38,561 nt of DNA, from contig JAJRTR010000072.1 in the NCBI GenBank assembly GCA_024278215.1, forward strand, positions 1 to 38,561. The letters are read 5' to 3'. Each line of letters begins with the position of its first letter. Position 1 is the stretch's first letter. The notes below the pieces were generated by a model that worked only from the letters and a program-made list of their open reading frames with translations, had not been told where the DNA came from and did no database searches. The DNA comes from a bacterium. GTDB lineage: Bacteria; UBP15; UBA6099; JAJRTR01. The translations under genes were made by a program, and so were the position numbers. Of this stretch, positions 33,010 through 38,561 are shown piece after piece.

Positions 33010-33516
33010 CTACAACGCCTCGGAAGATGTTTTTTCAGCGGAATCACCCACATTGCATGAACTCACATCACTCAGTTCCATACTGGACCTGGTGCCTGTA
33101 AACTTACTTCCGTCCGGCGCGATCCACGTAGGTATCTTCTTGATACCTTTTGCTTTACAGAACTCGGAAAACTTCCGGCTTCCGTTCGGACTGCACTCGA
33201 TATAATTGATGTATTTAAAAGACTTTCCGAAAATCGCCTTCTGTTTGGCGCAATTAGGACACCAGTGTGTGCCGTACATTTTGTAGCCTCTGGAAGTAAG
33301 GCATTTTGCCAGTGCGTCATGAGGACCCGGCCGCAATAGGCTTACCGTTATTGCGGAGCCCCCGACAAGCGCGGCTATCGAAAGAATAACGGCAATAACT
33401 ATACGTCGGCGGCGGCGATCCGCGATTTTCTTTTCGACATCCTTCTCAAGGCAGCATTTCTTATATTTCAAACCACTCCCGCAGGGACAGGGCGCATTCC
33501 TCTTTATTGACGGCAT
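33010..33516 (-). CDS. SEC-C motif, membrane helix and thioredoxin-like domain fusion
   Basis: 168 residues. The first 22 residues are a SEC-C zinc motif (Cys10-x-Cys12, then Cys21-Cys22: APCPCGSGLKYKKCC). A basic stretch RRRRR (34-38) precedes one membrane helix (39-61), so by the positive-inside rule the SEC-C end is cytoplasmic. The outer part (about 66-150) is a thioredoxin-like domain: MYGTHWCPNCAKQKAIFG with Cys86-x-x-Cys89, then YINYIECSP and a cis-proline IPTW (Pro129). The MYGxxWCPxCxxQKxxFG wording is that of the domain fused to vitamin-K-epoxide-reductase-like proteins, which pass disulfides. GAGGAGG lies before the ATG. Last gene of the metal operon; it may keep cysteines of its secreted neighbours in the right state (inference). 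Confidence 0.82.
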   Translation of the reverse strand: MPSIKRNAPCPCGSGLKYKKCCLEKDVEKKIADRRRRRIVIAVILSIAALVGGSAITVSLLRPGPHDALAKCLTSRGYKMYGTHWCPNCAKQKAIFGKSFKYINYIECSPNGSRKFSEFCKAKGIKKIPTWIAPDGSKFTGTRSSMELSDVSSCNVGDSAEKTSSEAL

Positions 33517-33555
33517 AAGTTCACCTCCTCACATTTTATTTTTTCCGCCACGGCG

Positions 33556-33969
33556 CTATCCTATAGCAATAAGCCTCGATTCGGCAGTTTTACGCACCTG
33601 TATAATGGAACTTATGAAACTGTCCAGGTCACTTCTTTCAAGCGGTTTTTCCATATACCGTTTAGCACCGGAAATATATGCAACCAGCTTCGTTGCCAGG
33701 TCTATACGTTCGGAAATGCAGATTACCGGAATATCCGGAACCTGTTTGCCTTTAAAGACATTTTTCAAGAACTCAATCCCTCCGGAATCAGGCATATCCA
33801 GGTCCAGGATAATTACATCCGGCCTTTCAACACTGCACGCTTCCAGTGCATCTTCTGCGGAAAACGATTCGAAGATAATTTCACCCGGTCTGGAAAACCA
33901 CTGGCCGGATGTCTCTTGCAGAAACCTGTCGGCTTCAACGATAAAAACTCTGATCTCTCTGTCTTTCAT
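33556..33969 (-). CDS. Single-domain response regulator (receiver only)
   Basis: 137 residues from the ATG at 33969, chosen because GAGGAGG stands eight bases upstream; an in-frame GTG or ATG above would run through that site. A lone receiver domain: VFIVEADRF (acidic pair Glu12/Asp14), VIILDLDMPDSGG with phosphoacceptor Asp56, VICISERID with Ser86, and YMEKPL with Lys108. All catalytic positions are present, so it should be phosphorylated. No DNA-binding or enzyme output follows; it would act through protein contacts, as CheY-like or Spo0F-like regulators do. It lies inside the metal operon, and no histidine kinase is adjacent. Confidence 0.88.
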   Translation of the reverse strand: MKDREIRVFIVEADRFLQETSGQWFSRPGEIIFESFSAEDALEACSVERPDVIILDLDMPDSGGIEFLKNVFKGKQVPDIPVICISERIDLATKLVAYISGAKRYMEKPLERSDLDSFISSIIQVRKTAESRLIAIG

Positions 33970-34039
33970 CTTATATTCCTCCTCACATCGATTTTTCAGG
34001 ACAACCACGGAGCATATCTGTCACATTGTCATGAAAAAC

Positions 34040-34546
34040 TCAGGATATAAGGACAATCGTATTGATTGAAGCCGGCATGAAATTGTTTGTTGCATGATAG
34101 TTTTTACGTATGGATATTGCAGATGATAAATTGAGAGCGTCAACAGGCTTAATGAAAAGGAAAACATTAAAAGGAATTCTTTTAATATCAAGCAGCTTAC
34201 CTCTGTCACCTTTTTTTATAATGAATTGCTTCACGGAATTTGAAATGGATAAAGGAATGTCTTTGCATGAATCGCCGGCACTGCATTCATATCGGTCGAC
34301 AACAACGTTTTTTTGTTCTGCGGGTCCTGATTCCAGCGCATCGGAAGGGATAGCTTCATTGCTGTAATTCGCCCCGCATGTGTTCGGGGGCAAATAAGAC
34401 TTGGCGTCTTCAACCTCAATCGCAACCTGTCCGTCGCTATAAAGACACAGCACCATTCCATCGACTATTCCGGTGCCGAAAAACAGATACCCGAACAGGA
34501 TGAGCATTGCAGTGCTTTTTATGCGATCGGCTTTCTTGAAGATCAT
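34040..34546 (-). CDS. Secreted four-cysteine protein, paralogue A (unknown function)
   Basis: 168 residues. A signal peptide or anchor (about 12-30, TAMLILFGYLFFGTGIVDG) is followed by a mature part with four cysteines (34, 57, 88, 94). Not a family I can name. It is paralogous to the gene at 36971: both have GMVLCLYSDGQVAIE / GLVLCVSDNGRVAIE, then Cys, then CSAGDSCKDIPLSIS / DCGDSCHDVDISIS, and end in a hydrophobic TIVLIS / TVILLT. The fixed cysteine spacing suggests disulfides or a metal site, and the hydrophobic C-terminus may hold the protein at the membrane. GGGGGA lies before the ATG. It is part of the metal operon between the outer-membrane protein and the receiver genes. Confidence 0.7.
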   Translation of the reverse strand: MIFKKADRIKSTAMLILFGYLFFGTGIVDGMVLCLYSDGQVAIEVEDAKSYLPPNTCGANYSNEAIPSDALESGPAEQKNVVVDRYECSAGDSCKDIPLSISNSVKQFIIKKGDRGKLLDIKRIPFNVFLFIKPVDALNLSSAISIRKNYHATNNFMPASINTIVLIS

Positions 34547-34577
34547 CAGGTTTCATTCCCCCTTTCCGGTTTTCTTT

Positions 34578-34610
34578 AACCTGGATTTCTCACAAAGAAA
34601 TCCGGAAGAG
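34578..34610 (-). repeat. R1 terminal-hairpin fragment F
   Basis: TAACCTGGATTTCT-CACAA-AGAAATCCGG copies the right-end hairpin of R1 (compare 28801-28830). The body of the element is missing or has diverged beyond recognition. It lies in the operon between the outer-membrane protein and four-cysteine A genes. Confidence 0.6.
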
Positions 34611-34612
34611 TC

Positions 34613-34641
34613 GGGAAGGGGCGACATTCTTTGCCCCTCCC
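34613..34641 (-). terminator. GC-rich hairpin 3' of the outer-membrane protein gene
   Basis: GGG-A-AGGGGC (34613-34622) pairs with GCCCCT-CCC (34633-34641), a nine-pair stem with one bulged base and a ten-base loop, 63 bases after the stop codon at 34704. It has no U-run. It may lower read-through to the distal part of the operon. Confidence 0.4.
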
Positions 34642-34703
34642 CTGTTAAAACATCTTCGAATCTGCTGCATTTACACAGCTATATATAAAAAGCGCCGTTC
34701 TTC

Positions 34704-35525
34704 TCAGAAAGCATACTGAGCGCTCATAACGTAACCGTTGCCAAGGCCGACCTTTGATGTGGAGTTGATGTCCCCGGCGTCGACGAAAGCGCCCACGAGC
34801 GAGAGATTCTTATTCACGAACCATGCGACATGCGCATCCCAGTAGTCGGCATTTTTAAAATCGCTGAATCTCGCTCCCTGCTTGAACTCCAGTCCCAGCG
34901 CGAGGTTCGGCAAAGGCAGGATAGCCACGTTTCCGAATATCGTGAGATCACGTTTTGAATCGTGCCCGAATACACCCGTCACAAGCTCATCTGTGGACAG
35001 CAGGCCGCCTGATACGAGGATCGGTTTCGATGTGGAAGTAAAAAGTTTCGTCCCGACGATATAAAGGTCCAGACCGGACTTGCTGAAGCCGGCTCCGGGG
35101 TTGATGTCGGTGTCCTTCCATATTCCACCTATCGATACTGCCGGTACAGACTTGTTGCCGTTCTTGTTTTCAGGAACGATAAGATATTTCATACCGAGAT
35201 TGTTCTTATGGATGTTGTCGCCGTTGTCCACGGCGATCAGTTCGTAGCCATAAGATAATTCGAGTCGATCCCCGATAGTTTCGGCCACCCCGTTTGCGAC
35301 CCAGTCTACATTTGCCTTGCCCAGTTTCACGTACCAGCCGCCGATCTGAGGATTGCTCAACCTCTGGCCGGCTTTGGCGTTCTGCCCGGCAGGATATGCA
35401 AGCGGGTTGAAAGCGATACCGCCCACTCCCTGAAGGTTGTTAAGCGGTACGCCCGCAGCGGAGGGAATGGAATTCACGATCAGGATACCTATTGCTAAAA
35501 TGATGGTCTTTACATGCGAGTTCAT
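34704..35525 (-). CDS. Outer-membrane protein, DUF3034 type
   Basis: 273 residues. Signal peptide (about 1-24, ending PSAAG), then GVPLNNLQGVGGIAFNPLAYPAG, the start typical of DUF3034 proteins. The rest is alternating polar/non-polar strands (YVKLGKANVDW, LELSYGYELI, AVSIGGIWKD, LDLYIVGTKLF, LALGLEFKQG, WDAHVAWFVN, LSLVGAFVDAGDI) ending in SAQYAF, with the C-terminal aromatic residue recognised by the outer-membrane assembly machinery. A small beta-barrel is likely. Members of this family occur near metal-efflux genes, but their role is not established. AAAGGAG lies seven bases before the ATG. Middle gene of the metal operon. Confidence 0.8.
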   Translation of the reverse strand: MNSHVKTIILAIGILIVNSIPSAAGVPLNNLQGVGGIAFNPLAYPAGQNAKAGQRLSNPQIGGWYVKLGKANVDWVANGVAETIGDRLELSYGYELIAVDNGDNIHKNNLGMKYLIVPENKNGNKSVPAVSIGGIWKDTDINPGAGFSKSGLDLYIVGTKLFTSTSKPILVSGGLLSTDELVTGVFGHDSKRDLTIFGNVAILPLPNLALGLEFKQGARFSDFKNADYWDAHVAWFVNKNLSLVGAFVDAGDINSTSKVGLGNGYVMSAQYAF

Positions 35526-35574
35526 CTGATTTCTCCTTTCATTTCAAAGTGTTTTGTGTCGCATGACATGAGGC

Positions 35575-36009
35575 TCACCAGCAGCCCCATCCGCCATATA
35601 CCTGGCGCCCATTCGGATTATTGCCGTCCCATCCGCCATAACCGCATCCGCATCCATAGTAGTGTCCTCCGCTATATGATGCCGGAGCGGGTGTGTAAGC
35701 ACGCGAGTCACCCCAGTTCTGCCGTGACATCTGCTGTCCTCTGTGCCGGTTATAGCTGTACTGATCGGCATAATTACGGTTGTTGTCCCATTGCCGGGAG
35801 TAGTTCACATTCGCCGGATCGTGGCCGCAGCCATAGTAATGTTCATGTCCGCTGTAGTTGCTATTCTGCAGATAGTGTTCACAACCATAGTAATGCTGAT
35901 GCTGCGCGGTCTGTGACACCTGTCCGATCGTAGCCTTTGCAGTCAGAACGACTGCCACCGCAATAATAGCGACCAGTCCGAGTAACTTGATATTCCTGAT
36001 CTTATTCAT
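35575..36009 (-). CDS. Secreted HYYGC-repeat protein with GWGCW end
   Basis: 144 residues from the ATG at 36009, chosen because AGGAG stands about eight bases upstream; an earlier in-frame start would read through that site. Signal peptide (about 8-29, LLGLVAIIAVAVVLTAKATIG). The mature part is rich in Tyr, Gly, Asn, His and Cys with no known domain. It carries His-Tyr-Tyr-Gly-Cys motifs: HYYGCEHY (39-46), HYYGCGHD (57-64) and HYYGCGCG (116-123), the first two exactly 18 residues apart, and ends in GGWGCW (139-144). The same motif and the same ending occur in the gene just upstream. His and Cys in a repeated pattern suggests metal binding in the envelope, which is an inference. I know of no named family. 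Confidence 0.75.
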   Translation of the reverse strand: MNKIRNIKLLGLVAIIAVAVVLTAKATIGQVSQTAQHQHYYGCEHYLQNSNYSGHEHYYGCGHDPANVNYSRQWDNNRNYADQYSYNRHRGQQMSRQNWGDSRAYTPAPASYSGGHYYGCGCGYGGWDGNNPNGRQVYGGWGCW

Positions 36010-36063
36010 CGTTACAGCTCCTTTTTTAGTTTTTTTCGTTTCGCTGACCGGCAATCGCCGAAA

Positions 36064-36846
36064 TCACCAGCAACCCCAGCCCCTGTTGTTCCGCCCGTCA
36101 TAGTGTCCGCAGCCGTCGTAATGCTGATGGTAACCATCCGAGTTGATATAGTGAGAACATCCGTAGTAATGGCCCTGTTCACCATGAGACATGCTGCCGT
36201 TATAATGCCCGCAACCATAGTAGTGGCCCTGGTTGGGACCGCTCTGAGGAAGGGCCGATGTCTGTGAATTACCCTGCAATCGGTAGTCGGCTCCCGGAGC
36301 CGCCGTTTCCATCGTTACGATATTGCCGCAATTGATCATCTCACTACCGAAATACGGATTGCGCGCAGTCGGATATGTCTGAACCCAATTGCTGTTTTTC
36401 ATCGGGCAGTTGAATACGAAGTACCGGCTCGCGAGTTCCGGCGGAAAATAATTCTTCACGAGCGTAATAATTGCTTCACTCAAGGGGGCGAAAGCCGCAC
36501 GGGCTCCGTCCAGTTTGAGTTTTTTATCCGTTAAAGGCTTTGCGGCTTTTTCAACATCACCAAGAGCCTTTTTCAGGTCATTGCCTTTATCCGCACCGGT
36601 AAGCTTCAGAGCGGAATCCACAAACGTGACTATGGAATTCGCATGTTCTCTCACGCCATCTACCGAATCCGCGGTGAGCGCCTCATGAATCCGGAGATAG
36701 CTGAACGTAACCAGATTCATATTGTCCTGCAACGATTTCTCCTGGCCGGCGGCGTGAGATGCACCTGCGAACAATGCACCATATATTGCCATCGTCACCG
36801 CTATTATCGTTACTGCTGTTTTTATCTTGTTTTTTGTAAGTTCCAT
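36064..36846 (-). CDS. Secreted DUF3347-like protein with C-terminal HYYGC repeats
   Basis: 260 residues. Signal peptide (about 10-33, ending SHAAG). Residues about 35-185 are helical and then carry FNCPMKNSNWVQTYP (145-159) and NPYFGSEMINCGNIV (163-177): the CPM..W and NPYFG..M..CG motifs end DUF3347 domains, which are known as stand-alone periplasmic proteins or parts of CusB-type copper-efflux adaptors. After a short linker come HYYGCGHY (208-215), HYYGCSHY (226-233) and HYDGCGHY (242-249), then RGWGCW at the very end (255-260). The repeats and ending match the next gene, so the two are related by their tails only. AAAGGAG precedes the ATG by nine bases. I infer binding of copper, zinc or a similar ion outside the cytoplasm. 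Confidence 0.82.
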   Translation of the reverse strand: MELTKNKIKTAVTIIAVTMAIYGALFAGASHAAGQEKSLQDNMNLVTFSYLRIHEALTADSVDGVREHANSIVTFVDSALKLTGADKGNDLKKALGDVEKAAKPLTDKKLKLDGARAAFAPLSEAIITLVKNYFPPELASRYFVFNCPMKNSNWVQTYPTARNPYFGSEMINCGNIVTMETAAPGADYRLQGNSQTSALPQSGPNQGHYYGCGHYNGSMSHGEQGHYYGCSHYINSDGYHQHYDGCGHYDGRNNRGWGCW

Positions 36847-36970
36847 GTCTGAACACTCCTTTCGATTATCTCGGAATTTACCATATATGCCGCACTCAAC
36901 GCTCCCGGAATCAAACGCATTACCGGAGCGCGTTAAGGGAACAAAAATATTCAGTTTTAGAATTTGATTA

Positions 36971-37486
36971 TCAGGTCAGAAGAATAACTGTGCTTAAAGA
37001 ATAAAGCGTTGAATTTACACCATGAGAATATTCTACGGGGTCATTTAAAAAACGATTCAGCGGAAACAGCGCCGTCGGTGTTGCCGACAACACAGCATAA
37101 ACATTATTCGGCAATGGCGATATCTTTAACGCTGTTTTGGCACGCACTATTTTTGCGATAGCTGCAACTGCGGAAATGGAAATGTCGACATCGTGGCACG
37201 AGTCGCCGCAATCTTTTTGTGAATCATCCGCGGCAGTAACAGAAATGCCCCGTGCATTTTTCAGGGGGGCGATTAAGTCGCTTTTTCCCTCATTCATAGT
37301 GCAGAATTCCATATTAACGGCATTGAATTCTTTTTCATCGAGTTCGATGGCAACTCTGCCGTTATCAGAAACACAGAGGACAAGCCCCTCCGCAACCCCG
37401 GCCCCGTAAATCGTATACATGACCAAGATGAGAAGCGCCAGTCGCTTACGTGACTGTAGAATTTTCTTGAAAAAGGTCTTCTTCAT
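36971..37486 (-). CDS. Secreted four-cysteine protein, paralogue B (unknown function)
   Basis: 171 residues. A membrane or signal segment (about 16-34, LALLILVMYTIYGAGVAEG) with a basic N-terminus is followed by cysteines 38, 62, 93 and 97, spaced 24, 31 and 4 apart, against 23, 31 and 6 in paralogue A (34040). Shared blocks: GLVLCVSDNGRVAIEL, DCGDSCHDVDISIS and a hydrophobic C-terminus SLSTVILLT. No known domain recognised. It is the first structural gene after the ArsR-type regulator (40 bases), so it should be the most strongly induced. Its ribosome site is weak. Function unknown; a small envelope metal or redox protein is one possibility. Confidence 0.7.
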   Translation of the reverse strand: MKKTFFKKILQSRKRLALLILVMYTIYGAGVAEGLVLCVSDNGRVAIELDEKEFNAVNMEFCTMNEGKSDLIAPLKNARGISVTAADDSQKDCGDSCHDVDISISAVAAIAKIVRAKTALKISPLPNNVYAVLSATPTALFPLNRFLNDPVEYSHGVNSTLYSLSTVILLT

Positions 37487-37526
37487 TTTTATTTACCCTG
37501 CAACTTCGCCACAACACCTCTTTTTG

Positions 37527-37829
37527 TTAACTTGTTCTGGCCTTCGCCTCTTCCATAAGACAAAGTCCCTGATTCAAAAGACCAACAACGCAGGGATCGG
37601 CAATGGAATAATAAATGTTGTTCCCATTGCGCCGTGTGCTTACGATACCGCGATACACCATCCTCTGAAGTTGATTCGAAACCGCCTGGGGTTTCATCTC
37701 TATCGCTTCGGCCAAATCAGAAACGCATATTTCATCTTCTCGAATAATCGTGTGCAATATTCTCAAACGGGTCTGATTGCCAAGAATCTTGAACATTGAT
37801 TCCAGTTCGGCAGCAGTTTTAATGCTCAT
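37527..37829 (-). CDS. ArsR/SmtB-family metal sensor, regulator of the HYYGC operon
   Basis: 100 residues from the ATG at 37829 (MSIKTAAELESM) with GAGG five bases before it; an in-frame ATG at 37898 would add 23 residues not seen in the family. Winged helix: MFKILGNQTRLRILHTII, ICVSDLAEAIEMKPQAVSNQLQRMVYRGIV (helix-turn-helix at about 35-62), and a wing STRRNGNNIYYSI. Cysteines 35 (start of the recognition helix region), 80 and 90 (DPCVVGLLNQGLC, last helix) could form a Cys3 site as in Cd/Pb sensors such as CmtR, although the exact positions differ. It should repress its own operon without metal. It differs from the ars regulator, which has the CVC pair. Confidence 0.9.
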   Translation of the reverse strand: MSIKTAAELESMFKILGNQTRLRILHTIIREDEICVSDLAEAIEMKPQAVSNQLQRMVYRGIVSTRRNGNNIYYSIADPCVVGLLNQGLCLMEEAKARTS

Positions 37830-37930
37830 AAGACCTCGCTCCCTTATATGAAGCTTCGGTTTGCAGGTTGTTCCGTCTTTCACCGCATCTAAAATCAAAA
37901 TCAGGATTCCCTTCTACACCGCGATCTCTT

Positions 37931-37960
37931 ACACAATTACATTATAGCGTGTATTTGTGT
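37931..37960. promoter_or_regulatory. Inverted-repeat operator overlapping the HYYGC operon promoter
   Basis: ACACAATTAC (37931-37940) and GTATTTGTGT (37951-37960) are inverted repeats (9 of 10) with a ten-base gap that contains the -10 hexamer. This spacing and place are usual for ArsR/SmtB operators. Confidence 0.6.
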
Positions 37961-37968
37961 TCTTTCAA
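37941..37968 (-). promoter_or_regulatory. Sigma70-type promoter of the HYYGC metal operon
   Basis: TTGAAA (37968-37963) and TATAAT (37946-37941) on the minus strand, 16 bases apart, about 110 bases before the regulator start. The -10 lies inside the operator loop. Confidence 0.65.
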
Positions 37969-38033
37969 GTAGTTCATAATCTTTTGCTTACAAGCTTTCC
38001 TAATCTACACAACAATATTAGAGCACAAAGCAC

Positions 38034-38123
38034 TTTGGAGTGCGGTGATTCATCACCGCCTTGCCTTTTCGCCTGTAATTAACTTCCGACCGCGAAAGCG
38101 ACAATAAATTGTCGCACTCCAAA
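38034..38123. repeat. R4 element: REP doublet with perfect terminal inverted repeats (90 bp)
   Basis: TTTGGAGTGCG (38034-38044) and CGCACTCCAAA (38113-38123) are perfect 11-bp inverted repeats. Inside, GCGGTGAT-TC-ATCACCGC (38042-38059) and GCGACAAT-AA-ATTGTCGC (38098-38115) are two perfect 8-bp hairpins. A fragment is at 7797, and a possible half at 3355. The stretch 38124-38355 shows no gene or repeat I recognise. Confidence 0.8.
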
Positions 38124-38355
38124 TTCAAGTCGGTTTTTGTTAATTGATGCCTGGGCAGAAACACAAAAGCCCTTATTGCGACTGGACAAAAGAGCGAAAA
38201 CGGGAACGAAGATTCGTGGAGTGAAAGCAGGCCCGGAGTAAGCAAGGTTTTTATAAAGTGATCGGCTGAAAAACATTTGCGTGGAATACGATTGCATACT
38301 TTGTCGAACAAAAACATAATGAAAATGGATTGGATGCTTTTTTGTCAAAACATAC

Positions 38356-38443
38356 GAGCCAATTGCAAAATCATGTTCGTAGTGAGGACGAGCGAAATTG
38401 TTAAGAGCAAGGCGGAGGTGTAAAATCCTCGCAGGTGTACTTG
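38356..38443 (+). repeat. R2 family element interrupted by R1
   Basis: GAGCCAATTGCAAAA, TCATGTTCGTAGTGAGG, CGAGCGAAATTGTTAAGAGC, AAGGCGGAGGTGTAAAATCC, TCGCAGGTGTACTTGTAG follow the left half of the 32741 copy to its centre, where R1 sequence begins abruptly. The other half would lie past the window edge or was lost. Confidence 0.75.
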
Positions 38444-38561
38444 TAGTCCGGATTTCTCATAAAGAAACCCGGGGAATCGCGATAACCCCTATACTACTGC
38501 GTTGCGGCGGCGGTTCGGGATCGGTCACATACCTGCATTTTGCGCAAGAGGCCGGCTGCTC
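38444..38561 (-). repeat. R1 family element, copy D, nested in R2 and cut by the window edge
   Basis: TAGTCCGGATTTCT-CATAA-AGAAACCCGG, then ACTGCGTTGCGGCGGCGG, TTCGGGATCGGTCACATACC, TGCATTTTGCGCAAGAGGCC and GGCTGCTC match copy C from its 28801 end, in the same orientation, up to the edge. Confidence 0.8.

Noticed and set aside
38018-38348. Two overlapping minus-strand frames of 89 and 99 codons right of the regulator
   Set aside because: They run through the R4 REP doublet and have no ribosome site or recognisable protein features.
1-38561. tRNA, rRNA, riboswitches and CRISPR arrays
   Set aside because: I looked in the intergenic regions and saw no cloverleaf with a TTC arm, no conserved ribosomal stretch and no regular repeat-spacer array. 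A covariance-model search would be needed to exclude weak RNA families.

Overview
The window looks like a chromosomal piece of a Gram-negative (diderm) bacterium. It encodes an LptC-like lipopolysaccharide-export protein, a DUF3034-type outer-membrane protein, several proteins with signal peptides, and a polyprenyl-phosphate sugar transferase. No rRNA, tRNA or taxonomic marker is present, so I do not assign a phylum. I support 34 protein genes. All but four (the ClpX-like AAA+ ATPase, two binding proteins and the MaoC-like protein) are on the minus strand.

Left part (1-9.7 kb): the N-terminal part of a B12-binding radical SAM protein cut by the window edge; a large Cache-PAS-histidine kinase with a degenerate receiver tail; a ClpX-like AAA+ ATPase; RadC; two tandem paralogous periplasmic binding proteins with no transporter beside them; a double-hotdog MaoC-like protein; and a tandem-ACT protein. 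Middle (9.9-24.8 kb): housekeeping and envelope genes, including lptC-like/RDD/lysA read as one tight unit, a dolichol-phosphate-mannose-type glycosyltransferase, glycerate kinase, a polyprenyl-phosphate sugar transferase, glutamine-dependent NAD synthetase, cysteine desulfurase, a thioesterase, an extended SDR, a secreted beta-propeller and a patatin phospholipase whose oxyanion motif lies upstream of any usual start codon. At 25.2-27.3 kb a frameshifted TetR regulator overlaps a sphingosine-phosphate-lyase-like PLP enzyme.

Right part (27.7-37.9 kb): a metal and arsenic stress island read leftwards. The ars unit is arsR, thioredoxin-type arsC and acr3, preceded by a sigma70-type promoter with an ArsR-like palindrome. 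Next is a Zn/Cd/Pb-type P-type ATPase. Beyond it lies a probable operon started by a second ArsR regulator, whose promoter sits inside an inverted repeat. That operon carries two paralogous four-cysteine secreted proteins, two secreted proteins sharing His-Tyr-Tyr-Gly-Cys repeats and a GWGCW C-terminus (one fused to a DUF3347-like domain), an outer-membrane protein, a lone receiver and a membrane-tethered SEC-C/thioredoxin protein. This operon is the best candidate for an undescribed system; my inference is metal capture or handling in the envelope.

Nearly every longer intergenic region is filled by short palindromic or terminal-inverted-repeat elements. I distinguish at least five families (called R1 to R5 here), several with more than one copy. 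Some are truncated or nested, two R1 copies bracket acr3 in opposite orientation, and several end within a few bases of a stop codon. No transposase gene is present in the window.
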